Below the pieces are notes generated by a model, which was given only the letters and a program-made list of their open reading frames with translations, had not been told where the DNA came from and did no database searches. Positions 35,029 through 46,404 of a stretch of DNA of 64,000 bases are shown here, piece by piece; within the stretch, counting starts at the first letter, position 1; each line of letters starts with the position of its first letter. The DNA is from Aspergillus flavus (lineage: Eukaryota; Ascomycota; Eurotiomycetes; Eurotiales; Aspergillaceae), in contig NC_092408.1 of assembly GCF_009017415.1 (NCBI RefSeq), positions 1,984,001 to 2,048,000 of the forward strand, written 5' to 3'. The translations under genes and the position numbers were made by a program.

Positions 35029-35794
35029 TCATCTTGAAGGACTGAGTGGTCGGTTGAATCCTCCTATACGGTTCATATACTGTCTGTATTCCGTCTTCTT
35101 CTCCTTCCGCACCCCATAGACATCGTTTCCAGGTACCTTGGTATTCTTTGTGCTCCTGAATTTGGTGAACCCCATGCTTCGACGCATCATCTCTTCAACA
35201 TCGTCTCCCCCTGCATCATCGATGTCCATATCTATTTCGTCTTTGTATCGATTTGGAGTCCTCGAGTCAGCGGTACCATTCGGCTGTGTTCGGTGGTCTT
35301 TGCGATCATTCCTGCGGTCTCCTCTGGGTCCCCGAAGAGGTGGTGTCCTGGACCTATCCCTGTTCCCGTTTCGAAGAGGGGAGCGAGAACGGTCACGGTA
35401 TCTATCCCCTTTTAAAGGGTACCCTACAAGATTCAAATATCAGCGCTTGATCTAAGTAGAGAATCGTACCACGTAGCATACCTCGCTTATCATAGTATCT
35501 GTCGCGGCTAACGCTTCTCTCTCTGTCTCTCCTGTCGCGATCCCGATCGCGGTCCCGGCGATCCCTAGACCTACTCCTATCGCGCCGCCTGTCCCTTCGA
35601 TCTCTTGAGCGGGAACGGTATCTTCGATCATCGCGCGGTCCATCACGTCGCCCATCATCCTTTAAGTTTGTTTCACGTCTAGGACTCCTATTATACTCCG
35701 AGTCTGGTTCAGGTGAACGCGTCGGCCGGTCATCCATATCCCACATTGTCGAGCTATCGACTCGTCGGGCTCGCTTTGCGGGTGGTTCAGCCAT
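35029..35794 (-). CDS. U4/U6.U5 tri-snRNP 27 kDa protein (SNRNP27 homologue)
   Basis: This is a splicing factor of the U4/U6.U5 tri-snRNP. Exons are complement(35482..35794, 35029..35423), 235 aa, with a 58-bp intron. The first two thirds are an RS/RD-like domain of alternating Arg, Asp and Ser. The conserved C-terminal domain identifies the family: MRRSMGFTKFRSTKNTKV, GNDVYGVRKEKKTEYRQYMN and RIGGFNRPLSPSR. The equivalent human region has been implicated in 5' splice-site choice (family knowledge). The ATG at 35794 is the first in frame. Confidence 0.92.
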
Positions 35795-37176
35795 CTTTGT
35801 ATGTAAGAAACAAGGTGTTATCTAGTTAAGAGTCTGAGGATGCGATCGATCGAGAATAAGGTAGAGTAGTAGAGTTGCTGTCTTTGTAAAACATCAGCCG
35901 AGAGGTTAACCTGGCAGAATCGAAATGAATGTGACAGGTTGTAACAGTATGCTAATTATTTCATCATTATTTGTTTCAAATGGGTATCAAATGCTTAGAA
36001 GAAGATAATGCTGAAGGTTGGCGTTGCACCCGGATTGAAATTGAAACCGTGAAGATATTACGGTTGCCGAGGTATGCCAGTTGCGTTGCCGGCCCAAATC
36101 AAGTAAATTTTACGGAGTAATTTCCCAATCATATCAAAGAGAAGTAATACTAAACATCACCATATGCCAATCTTTACGCATACCACCTTAATTCTATCGG
36201 GCTTGAGCTGTGTTCACTATAATACCACTGTTCTTTTCATACTATTAACCTTTTTTGTTTATTCCGGTACCGGTCTTGATTACTGGAGACCGTAGGCTCA
36301 TCTTTTGTAACGTGAACAATTTCGAGTATACCAGTATAAAACAAATGTTAACAATCAGCCCACCAAATAGTAACATGAATTATTGATCGCTATTAAATTC
36401 ACCTCTATTCTATCAATGTGAGTGATGCAACGGTCTTATAAAATCTCTCTCCAAGAGTACGGGTTATAACATTCCATACAAGTCTCAAATGTTCCTCCTG
36501 TACTTGATCAAGAGCCTACGACGAAATATTAGTAACTTACCAGTACAAGGGCAATAAGACAGGCTTGGCCAAAGGAGAAAAGCTATGGAGAGCATGGTAG
36601 TCTATTGCGCCAATAATAAGATAGTGGTAGCATATATTCTATTTTTTTAATATCTTCGTCTTTCGCTCTATATAGCCCCTACCTGATACTCCACGCTCAT
36701 GCGCGACGGAACATTGTCGGAATACTTTTGATACTCCGGAGTAGATATTTGTCGGATTGTACGGAGTAGGTTGTCATAATTTCCGAAGCTAAAATAGTAA
36801 TCCAAAATTGTGACAGAAACAAAAATGAGTTTGAGCCAATTTCAGCTTGGCGGAAGGTCTCTAGGTAGCCTATTTCCGCGCTCGCATTCAAATAACCTGG
36901 TACCTGCGAATCAATGCCTCACGGATGCATGCTGCGCTTGCCAGTTGGATCGCAGGCTTGCATTTACGTACGGAGTACGTACGTATTTCTTTTTTTTACG
37001 GCCCGTCCCGCCGAGCCTCAAACTAAGTCGTCAATGGCAAAGATCACCCATTCCTGGGAAATCTTTTATGCCTGATGTCTCCGACCCCTCATACGCACGA
37101 AAATAACCCCGCTATTCCCTAGATCTACCAACGCAACTGCCTAACATAGGTGTTACAGCTTCCTCTACTCTCAGCA
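35795..37176. promoter_or_regulatory. Divergent intergenic region snRNP27 / elp5
   Basis: This AT-rich 1.4 kb spacer is much longer than most here. It holds TACGGAGTA at 36111-36119, the perfect palindrome TACTCCGGAGTA at 36732-36743, TACGGAGTA at 36760-36768, and an extended copy with TACG repeats around 36965-36984. The longest open frame (36810-37106, plus) has no recognisable domain. No transposon ends are visible. Confidence 0.5.
36732..36743. repeat. Palindrome TACTCCGGAGTA
   Basis: A perfect 12-bp inverted repeat built from the half-site of the TACGGAGTA motif that recurs elsewhere in the window. It sits 17 bp before another copy. Confidence 0.7.
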
Positions 37177-38470
37177 ATGGCACCAAATCTTTCTCATAGG
37201 CAAACACACAATTTACTCTTGGTCTCAAAGCTTCTAAGTCTGAGAGATACAGCGTCTCCACTGACCCTGCTCTTGGATTCACTCGAACAACCAGCTACCC
37301 CATTGGTTAAAGAGTATATTAGGCGTGCAAAGGTATGTATTGTCTCCTACTGTACTCTTTATTCTGTATATACTCGACCTTTTTTTCGGACTCGGGCTGG
37401 TTCCTGTTCACTTCGTTTGCTAGACTCGAGGGTTTGGATACGTCATCAGATCTTCAATCGAACGAGAGGAACATTTGTGCACTACTCGTAGGCAGGATAA
37501 AGCTAAGAACTTGTACAGATCTCGAAGGTTCATGTCACACTTATTGCTTTTGAGACATTAAAACCATTAGATGGCGTTGATGCTTTCGTTTCCGCCCGAA
37601 GGAAAAGCCCCTCGCAGATAGTTGAGGATGTTGGCGCAGCTTACCAGGCTACTGCAACCAAAGCCTCTTCTCCTCGTACGTCAAGCACCGACTAGCCTGA
37701 GTATTGGAGTCGTTAGTGACCATGGCTAACAAACAGTAGGACGCCTCATCCTTATAGATTCAATTAACCCGCTTCTACTCTCGAAAACGAACGATGCACA
37801 CTCCCAACTATCGACGTTTCTTAGTTCATTCCTAATCCCCCCGAGTCCCTCTGCATCTAAGGTCGAAGTTTCGCTCGTCGTGACTTTCCATCAGGATGTT
37901 CCAAGCCCGCTTGCTCCATCCCCTTATTCGCCGTCACCTCTTTCAATGCTGACCTATCTCGCAACGACAATCATAAGGCTACATTCGTTCTCACACATAC
38001 TGGCCCAGAAGGCTGCTCGAGATCGTAGCCTAGCTGCTCCAGTTTTTGGGCTCGAAGAAGAACAGGATGGAGTACTCCTAGGAAGATTGGATAAGCCGGT
38101 TGGTAAGGACTCAGTTGAAGGTATCGTCCTGGAGATGGAACACAGACGCAAGAGCGGACGTGGTGTTTTAGAGTGGTATATATTACCCCCGGCATCAAGA
38201 TACTCGCCTCAGCATTTGAAAGAGGTTGTGACTCTGCTTGACGACCATCCCTTGTATCGTCCACCGGAGGAGCCAGAGGCTGGAACAGGCGAAGAAGAGC
38301 CCGAGTCTACTTTTGAATTGCGGCTCACCGATAGACAACGGAGAGAAAGAGAGGGGGTGGTGCTGCCATACTTCGATGCACAGCAAGGTGACGGCCCAGG
38401 AGAAGGTGGGCGCATTTTGTACGACATGGGAGAGGAAGACGACTTCGACGAGGAAGAAGATGAAATATAA
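37177..38470 (+). CDS. elp5: Elongator complex subunit Elp5
   Basis: Elp5 belongs to the Elp4-5-6 RecA-like ring of Elongator, which modifies wobble uridines of tRNA. Exons are 37177..37332, 37519..37675 and 37740..38470, 347 aa. The first intron (186 bp) is among the longest in the window; the second is 64 bp. Recognisable features are the N-terminal LLLVSKLLSLRDTASPLTLLLDSLEQPA, the strand VHVTLIAFETLKPLDGVDAF, RLILIDSINPLL, and VSLVVTFHQDVP. The C-terminus ends in an acidic tail (EEDDFDEEEDEI) as in other Elp5 proteins. The ATG at 37177 was preferred over any upstream in-frame codon because the family starts with this helix. Confidence 0.88.
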
Positions 38471-38885
38471 GTGAGCACGTACAGAGACTGTCCCCGACGC
38501 ACCTTCTTAAGTGAATCAGCGCAGGACTTTCTCCTACCATCTTCCCTACGTCCTTACGCTTGTTGTCAGCTGGTGTTCTTAATCATGCTTGAAGGGAACC
38601 CAAGGACATCGTGTACATTTTGGACTGTTTACAGGCTTACAGCATCCTGGTCAGTCGACATATGATACACAACTGGGTTATGATCTATGAGACGCTTTAA
38701 TGAACATCCTATGTAAGGCGCCCATGGAAAGAAAGGGTTACGCCTTGCAACCAAGCTCGTCAGTCATAAAATATTGGCAGTTTTTGAATATATCAGGGTG
38801 GATGGAGTCCGGCAACCATCAAGAAGATTAACTATGCATACATTCATATGAGCGGGCCTCCGTAAGCAGTTGCTTGGGGAAGGAA
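38471..38885. other. Convergent intergenic region elp5 / sec22
   Basis: The 3' regions of two convergent genes. Nothing else is recognised. Confidence 0.45.
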
Positions 38886-39779
38886 TTAGAAGAAGCGCAA
38901 CCAAATGAGGAATAGAAAGAGGAGCCCGACACCAGCAATTGGGCCATACTGTACAACAGGTTAGTACGGGACCTAGTGAGAAAGATTAGGGACACGCGGA
39001 GGTTACCTGTTTTATCACCAGCTCCCAATTGATGCGCACTGCGGCTCGTCTGTATTTCTTGCTATCCTCTCGCAGACGCCCCGATAATTCGCCCATCCGT
39101 TCCAGGCTATCACCTCGGTATAGGAGGTCCTCGATGTTTTTTGTCATCACTTTCGTCACGTCCCGAAGCTCGTCATTTAGTCGGTCAAGGTTTTGCGAAG
39201 CGCGACTATCTTGGTACAGCTTCTTGGTGCGTTGGATAAATGTATCAAATTCTACAAAGGCATATGGTCGCAGGGTGGGAGACTGGTACTGCGCAGAGGA
39301 GTAAGTGGTAGTAAACTCGGTTGCGAGATCTGCGAGGTAGGTGAAGGCAAGCTTGCGCGGGTAAGAACGGTCGCATATACAGAGGAAGCAGATATCATCT
39401 TGGATAAGATAGCTATGTTAAACACCCGAATTAGCATTTGTATCGTTTTGCACCTCGTACATCGGACTCACTGTAAGTTATATTGGCCAGACTCAATGCT
39501 AGCCTGCGGTGCGGAATTGCGACTCAACCGGCGGAAAATCATCTTGGCTTGTGTCTTGATCTCGGAGAGCTCCACTTCTGCCTGATTGAAATAATGAAAA
39601 ATTCAGTGTTACTCGTAGATCATGGTATCATGGTGAATGGGCTGCAAACTAACCTGTTCATCATCCACTGACGCAGCCAGCATGAGGCCTTGACAAACAT
39701 CAGCAACTGCATCATACAACCCCTAACCTCCGCATTGCGTCTTACCATCAAGCCTGGCTATTTGAGTCGATTTGACCAT
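38886..39779 (-). CDS. sec22: Vesicle R-SNARE Sec22
   Basis: Sec22 is the longin-type R-SNARE for ER-Golgi transport in both directions. Five exons: complement(39746..39779, 39654..39688, 39472..39581, 39007..39412, 38886..38948), 215 aa, matching yeast Sec22 (214 aa). Introns are 57, 72, 59 and 58 bp. The longin domain covers 1-120 (MVKSTQIARLDGLMLAAS, NYLIQDD-like HYLIQDDICFLCICD, RKLAFTYLADLATEF). The SNARE helix follows (KNIEDLLYRGDSLERMGELS). It ends in a single tail anchor, YGPIAGVGLLFLFLIWLRFF, coded entirely by the last 63-nt exon. The start codon lies only 122 bp from that of the divergent ASX-homology gene. Confidence 0.96.
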
Positions 39780-39901
39780 TTTGATTACAACTCTTCTTGT
39801 CGATAAGACTTTCGCCTTATTCAAATAACGCTCAGGTTGCAGTTCAGCTGTAGCGGCGCATATAGTACTTCTGTTGTTGTCCAGATTGGCATCTAGAAGC
39901 A
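39780..39901. promoter_or_regulatory. Compact bidirectional promoter sec22 / ASX-homology gene
   Basis: Only 122 bp separate the two divergent start codons, so 5' leaders and promoters must be shared or overlapping. No classic TATA element is obvious. Confidence 0.6.
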
Positions 39902-41597
39902 ATGGCCCGCAAGCGCAAGGCGGTCGACAATGGCAAAACAAGGACGCAGCCAACGAGGTAAGACTATCCATACTATGTTTATTTAGCTTGTGAGAATTAT
40001 TATCTACGAGCTGTTGAAATACCGGCGCCCAGGTGCGCCATATATGGGGCACATTTGACAATGTTACTACACAAGGCGTTGCTCATCTACTGCTAAGACA
40101 GCGGACCCGAATGACGTGGGCGAGTCTCACGTCGCAATGTCCTCCTCAAACAACAAGCAACCAAAGAGAAATCCGAAGAGAGCGGCGAAGGATCCATGGG
40201 CGGAGGACAAATTGATGACGAGTACATCTTCCAATCTTATATATCTGGACCTTGTGGTATGTTATGCAGCTACGGAATGATGGCGACGTAGTGCAGTTTA
40301 TTGACTATAATGGTCAAAATCAAGAAATTACTCGCCAAACCTGAAGCCTGGAACTGTCTCGAGGAATCTGAAAAACGTGAAATACTCGATCTACTCCCTG
40401 AAGACCTACATTCGAACCTGGACCCTTCACCGGACGATCCTGGTGCAAAGATCCCCCCTTTACCAGAAGAGTTTCTACGTTACTCCAATAATTGGCGAGA
40501 CGGCATTCGTCACTTTCAGCTAGATCTTCAAAATGGACGCTACGATCCCGTTTGGCTGCGGCAGGCGGGAGAAGCCATGCAGCAGCGGGCGGATGGGAAG
40601 TTTGACAAGTTTAAAGAAGAAGAGTTTGAGCAGTTTTGGGGGCAGAAACAGAAGATGGACAAGACGCTGGCCGCAGGACAGAGTAGCCAGGTCAAATTGA
40701 GCACCCTCATTAGCAATGGGGTTGTTCTTGTAGGCGATGTTTGGAAATATTCTCGAGCTTTCAAGAAAGGCAACCTCCTAGTGGAGAAAGAAGCCAGGGT
40801 TTGTTTGTATCCAGAGCTCCGTTCGGAATCCCCAATTGACCCTGCTACAGATAGTGGATATTCAAAATGGTCGGTTAACATTCGAAATGCCCCTTGGCCA
40901 GCGGGTATTTCTTCCTGCTCCCCAGAGCTCACCCTTGAAGGACCCACAAGCCCTAGTCATAGGGGAAAGCGAGAAACCAGAAGTCGTTACAATGACTACT
41001 CCTGAGATAGAGCAAGATAGGACTGCCGAAATTAGTGCGGGCACACATTTACATACTAATCCAACGGAAGAGGCTGGATCCTCGAACAAGCGTAAATCAG
41101 AGATTCAGATGGAGCCTCGCAAGAGAGGCCGCGGCAGAAGGCACCAGGTACAGACACCCAAGGACCTCGAAGTTGACCAAGTGACAGCCTCCACCGAAGT
41201 GACAAGACCTACTCAAGTGACAGTAGAAGTCACAAACCCACCACCAACAGTAGCAAACATGAATCCCTCTGTCATGATTCAGACGACTACTACGGAGCAT
41301 GACGGCCAATATCTGGAAATTGTTTCTGAACAGCCCTCTGCGACTGGTGACGACGCGCTCCCACAACTACCAATCGTTGAAGGGACATCGGAAGAACCTG
41401 GGATGATCACGGTCTCCGGTATTACGGGACCCAACGCAATTGCAATGAAAATCTTAGAAGCTGATGGCCGTTCCGGAAAAGTTCCATCCGGAAATGCTTG
41501 GAAAGACTTCCGGGCGTACAGAAATAATCAGGACATGGGTAGCTTATGGGAGGTCAGACAAGCTTGGTTTCTGAGGAATAAATCGTTGGTCAATTGA
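39902..41597 (+). CDS. ASX-homology (ASXH/DEUBAD-type) domain protein
   Basis: Exons are 39902..39957, 40076..40256, 40325..40798 and 40851..41597, 485 aa; introns are 118, 68 and 52 bp. The start is basic (MARKRKAVDNGKTRTQ). Residues about 65-200 form an ASX-homology domain: DPWAEDKLMTSTSSNLIYLD, LVKLLAKPEAWNCLEESEKR, EILDLLPED, then FQLDLQNGRYDPVWLRQAGE. In animals this domain, in ASX/ASXL proteins, activates the BAP1 deubiquitinase acting on H2A. The rest is mostly disordered, with a basic patch (RKRGRGRRH) and a short conserved-looking C-terminus (SGNAWKDFRAYRNNQDMGSLWEVRQAW). A chromatin role is inference. It converges on the SDR gene. Confidence 0.82.
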
Positions 41598-41806
41598 TTT
41601 CAGAGACTTGTGAGCTTGATTTTATTCTTTTCTGAGGGCACCGAACAGGAAATAATGTCCCTGTGCCAATACTCGCCTCTCCTATGCGGGTTCATATTTC
41701 TTTCCTTGCGATAGCTGACTGCTACAACAATGTCATGAGCGGAAGATACCATAAATGTATTATCATCAAATTCATTAATTCTTTCATTAAATCTAGAACA
41801 CTCGCT

Positions 41807-43215
41807 CTAAACGCCACCATTACCGGTTCCCATGCCGAAAATATTTTCGTCCTTGGACGCCCTTTTTTGATCGCCGCCAGCAGCGTAATCAACGGCGTAG
41901 CTAGACTGAATGAAGTCCTCTAGCTCCTCGCTAACAGTTTTCAGCTTTTCCTTCACACTCGCAACACCCTCTTGTCCTACTATATGGCGCGACGGTGGGT
42001 TTTCATGGCCACCTATCGCGGTAATGGCATACACCGTTTCTGCGACTAGAATCTCCATATGTGCAGGGCTGAGTGGAGGATACATTGATGTAACTTCAGG
42101 GCGTGAAAATGGTCCATTCTCAACGGAAGCAATTTGGCCAGTTTCTTGGGCGCCATTCGTTTCGGTGTGTGTGTTGGGCAGACGAGGCACAAGTCGATTT
42201 AACATTCCGCGGAAAAGGGGTGCTTGGTTAGAAGATGGTGAATATGCTGGAACTATTGGAGGCACGCTAGTTACTAGATTCGTGAGAATGCCGATTTCGA
42301 TACTGCATTGGAAAATCGTGAGTTTGAGGTTGAATGGAGCTATCTCGTATGCAAGACTCTGCAGCGTGGCAGTTAGCAGAGATGGGCGAAGCCCCCAGCA
42401 CAAATTGCACTCACGTCGCAAAACCCTTCAAGAGCCCACCCAGCTGCGCAATACATTCCAAGACCTGGCGTGCCGATGTGGGCGGCTGTCTTCATTAGCC
42501 ATTGGTCTTATTTAAAAGCAATATGTTTGAGCCTTACTAATTCCCGAGAGAATCATGATGTGCCCGGTTTTTTGCTTCCTCATATGAGGAAGTGCTGCTT
42601 TTATAATACTAAGGGGCCCGAAATAGTTGATTTCGAACTGATCCCGAACCATATTCAGCGTTTGCTGGGAGGCCCCAAACTCTTCCACCGCCCCTACAAG
42701 TGCTGCGTAGGCAGTTAGCTAAATGACCCGCATCGAAAGGGACGTGCTGCATATTCCATACTTTGGCTTGTACAGCAAAGCAGAATGTCTATCTTGCCGA
42801 ATGTTGTAACGGCATCTGCCACAAGTGCCTGACATTCTCCTATCATCCTGCACGATGAATGTAAGCTCTCTCCGCTCCCCTTATAGTCAATGCTCTATAG
42901 AGAGTTTATTTGAAGACATCTTTGGAGTGCACACCTTATATCGAAAGGAATGGACTTGAATCGCTGTCGCCATCCCTCATGACTATGACTGTCAATCTCG
43001 GCTAGAAAAGACTCGAATTCGTCTCGACGGCACTCGTCCCGTTCTAGACTCGAATGGGCCAATCCAACCAATGCGTAATCGCCGTGTGCGAGGATTTGAC
43101 GTGTAACTGAGATCCCAATGGGCGAATCCCCAGCAGTGATTACCCATACTCGTGGTTCATTATGGTTGGGGAACTGAGGGCGGGGGGATTCGGGGAAGGG
43201 AGGATTGTCCGACAT
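41807..43215 (-). CDS. Divergent short-chain dehydrogenase/reductase-like protein
   Basis: Five exons: complement(42935..43215, 42762..42847, 42538..42702, 42415..42485, 41807..42358), 384 aa; introns are 87, 59, 52 and 56 bp. The fold is clearly SDR: N-terminal strand and turn VWVITAGDSPIGISV (23-37), GKIDILLCCTSQ, QFEINYFGPLSIIKAALPHM, then LSGIT with Ser175 and Tyr189 in MYCAAGWALEGFCDSLAYEI. The normal YxxxK motif is YxxxG here: Gly193 (coded at 42439-42441) stands where the catalytic Lys should be. The Gly-rich NAD(P) motif is also unusual, with Ala and Pro at two of three Gly positions. About 110 extra C-terminal residues have no known domain. Function unknown; the protein may be non-catalytic. 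The ATG at 43215 is the first in frame. Confidence 0.82.
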
Positions 43216-43611
43216 TAGATCAAAGCTGTTGATATCCACGCGCCACGCATGTCGATCGCGCGACAATATTCCGTATGACCTGACGTTACCGATCTAGATA
43301 AGCAATCAAAGATCCGCGCGGCTGATCAACTGCGGTTCAGGAGGGTTTTCGTTTCCGTGGAGGGTGTGAAATGTGGAGAAATGAGTACAGAAGGAACAAT
43401 CGCGTTATGTCATGCGCCGATAAGAACAATTTATCGACCCGCCAAGATAAAACGACCCGAGTTCTGGACCAAAGCGGCGTAGTTCAACGGATTACTAGCA
43501 AGTCCGCGTTCGTGGCCTTTTCCTTTTTCTCTTCTCCCTTCCCCTGCTTTTACCCTCCCTCTCTTGTCGACTAGGCCACTGCAGCTCTGGGGCTCGTCAA
43601 AAGAGAGCACA
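43216..43611. promoter_or_regulatory. Divergent intergenic region SDR / CLPTM1 homologue
   Basis: A 396-bp spacer between divergent start codons. A CT-rich stretch at about 43520-43570, 40 to 90 bp before the CLPTM1 ATG, is typical of a fungal core promoter. Confidence 0.5.
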
Positions 43612-45714
43612 ATGCCTGAACAAAGACAGCGCAGGGATGAGCCGGAGTCTAGCGTACGTATGCGACGTATCATGATCATCATTCATCTGGCTGATCTGGC
43701 TGACATCTCGTGATTTAGTCCGGCTTCAAGGGGGCCCTTCAGGGTCTGGCTTTCTTCTTACTGACACAGTTTATCTTCAGTCAATTTTTTGGTGGACGCC
43801 AGCAGAACGATGCTGGTTCTAGCGGGAAGCCTGGTGGGATTCCTACCTTCGCAGATCGTCCAGCTCGTAGCGAAATCACGGAGTACAGTGCTATCCCCGA
43901 TATTATAAATCCGATATGGCCTTCCGACAGTGCCTTGGACATGAACATCTATGTCTCGCCATCAGTCGTACTTCCTACTGTTAAGTCTGGCTCGGCAAGC
44001 CAACTCGTGCTTAATGAGAAGAACTTTACTCTTGGAAACTACAGTGATACCAGGGAAATCGACACTACCATCAAGATCCCCAAAGAAGTACAACAAAATG
44101 GAACTCTTTTCGCGCACTTCATGCTCGGACTCTCTGGGCATCAGCTTGATCCTTCGGCTAAAGATTACAGCACAGATTCTGCAGTCTATTTCTTTCGGCC
44201 GCTTAACCAATATCTCCCGAAGAAGAAAGCCAAGAAGCTCAAAAACCTTCTCGCAGGCTCGGAAGAAGCTGAAGAAGAGGAGGAAGATAACACACCGGAC
44301 GTCTCTATCGCATCGTACTATCACCCGAACTTCACGGTATCTCTGATTCCTGATTCGGGTACCCAGAGATTCCGTCAGATTCATCCAGCTGTCCGGTCGC
44401 ATTTGCAGCTCGAGGCATCTGGCGCAAGAGACATCTCTGGAAAGAATGGATGGTACTACCCTATTGTTTACTTGAATACTTTTTGGCAACTTAGGAGTCA
44501 TATGATGGAACTCAATTCTACCGTGGAGACCGTGCCTCTTCGCATTACTCTCAACAATCTGCAGAACTGGAAGTTCAGCATGATGTCGAGCGTTGATGAC
44601 AGCGCAAAACAAACTGCTCGACAGGCTGCCTTTGGAGCTTCGACGCCAGGCGGTGGTGACGGTACTGAGTTTGAAATGGTGAAAGAGATCCTCTTGGATA
44701 CGAACATCTGGCTGCTGGGCACAACTGGTATTGTGACTATCCTTCACATGGTCTTCGAGACTCTGGCCTTCAAGAATGATATTGTGAGTTTGCAACCCCG
44801 TGCAGATTTAGGACAATATACTGACCTAGTGTTCCCGTAATAGGCTCACTGGCGCAAAAAGAAAGACGTCGTTGGAACATCCGTTCGTACGATCTTGGCC
44901 AATGTCTTTATGCAGGCAGTTGTTTTCCTCTACCTCATGGATAATAGTGATAACACTTCCTGGATGATCCTCGCCAGTCAAGGTTTCGGCATCCTCCTCG
45001 AAGCTTGGAAAATCACAAAGACTGTCGATGTTCGCCTGCGGCAGCCGTCGCGGAACTCTTTCTTCTCCTTCCTGCCTTATGTGGTGGTGTTTGAGGACAA
45101 ACATAAGCTCACAGACACCGAGCAGAAGACCAAAGAATACGATGAAATCGCGTTCCGCTATCTCTATATTGTTGCCGTGCCTCTCCTGGCTGCATACGCA
45201 GTGTACAGCTTAGTCTACAACACCCACAAGTCGTGGTATTCCTATATCATTGAAACACTTGTTGGTAGTGTCTATGCCTACGGTTTCCTGATGATGGTCC
45301 CCAGCTTGTATATCAATTACCGCTTGAAGGTTGGTATTCTTTGACTCCGCTACATAACCTAGCTAACCTCGCTGTTCCTAGTCTGTTGCGCATATGCCTG
45401 GCAAAGCCTTGATGTACAAATTCTTAAACACCTTCATCGATGATCTTTTCGCTTTCACAGTCAAGATGCCGTGGCTTCACAGGCTTGCGACTCTCCGTGA
45501 TGATGTCATTTTCTTCGTTTGGCTTTACCAAAGCTGGAAGTACCGGGTTGATTATACACGTGTCAACGAGTTCGGTCAGGGAGGTGATAGTGATGCTGAG
45601 GAAGAGCCACCAGCCGTTGAAGCTAAGGATGTCAAAAAGACAGTTGAAACACCGGCGTCATCCCAGGCGTCCGGAAAGGAAACTTCTAAGTCATCTACCC
45701 GGAAGAGGAAGTAA
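43612..45714 (+). CDS. CLPTM1-family multi-pass membrane protein
   Basis: A homologue of human CLPTM1/CLPTM1L, polytopic ER membrane proteins. Human CLPTM1 retains GABA-A receptors and CLPTM1L acts as a glucosaminyl-PI scramblase. Exons are 43612..43653, 43719..44783, 44844..45329 and 45382..45714, 641 aa (human CLPTM1 is about 670). The first exon carries only 14 codons. One N-terminal helix (LAFFLLTQFIFSQFF) is followed by a large extracytosolic domain with NIYVSPS, TLGNYSDTREIDTTIKIP and GWYYPIVYLNTFW. The C-terminal half has helices near LLGTTGIVTILHMVFE, MQAVVFLYLMD, YIVAVPLLAAYAVYSLVY and GSVYAYGFLMMVPSLYINY. The tail is charged. The substrate in fungi is unknown. Confidence 0.93.
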
Positions 45715-46404
45715 GCCAGCCCTCGGTTTAGACTCCGAGTATACTTTCTTTTGGGAGCATGCTCATAGAGGGTTGCCTGGTGGTTGTTCCGCTAAATATG
45801 TTATATTGAGAAGCAGAGGTTCCTGGACTTTGTTATACTCGAGGCATCCTAGAGCAGCGTCATCTTAAATATACAACAGCCAAAATTTTCACTTTTCACT
45901 ATGTAAGGTTTGTGCCTAGTACATTGATCGTTGATCATCAATCCTAATAGACAATGCTCATATATATACCATTTATATGTTAAGCAGAAAATCACCGAGT
46001 AAGAGACAGCGGCATGAGCATTGCGCAGAATAAATGATGTTGAGGCAGATCCAGGGTCAACCGCGGTAGTGACCAAATCTGGTAAAGTTCGTAATTTCCG
46101 CGCCCATGGAATTTACATCGTTGCAAGTATCCTTAAGCTTGGGCAATTGGAAATGATATATACAAACTATCAAGAATACAACAAGATAATACATATCAAT
46201 TAATGATAGATGCGAATGAAATAGCTACTGCATACCACTTACTGAAGGATTGCGACTGTTTACTCACTATTCATCGGAGCGACGCGACAGGTCTGGGCGG
46301 CACGCAAAATAGCCGATGTTATCCTAAATCAACGCTATTTGTAGGAGCAAAAGGCACGAGCAGGAGAATCGGCTGCAGTGATCGCGATCAATATAAGGTC
46401 TATA
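45715..46404. promoter_or_regulatory. Intergenic region CLPTM1 homologue / mis6
   Basis: Two plus-strand genes flank this 690 bp, so it holds a terminator region and the mis6 promoter. It is AT-rich. Nothing else is recognised. Confidence 0.4.

Noticed and set aside
36810..37106. 98-codon plus-strand frame upstream of elp5
   Set aside because: No domain, overlaps the TACGGAGTA motif cluster and ends just before the elp5 start.
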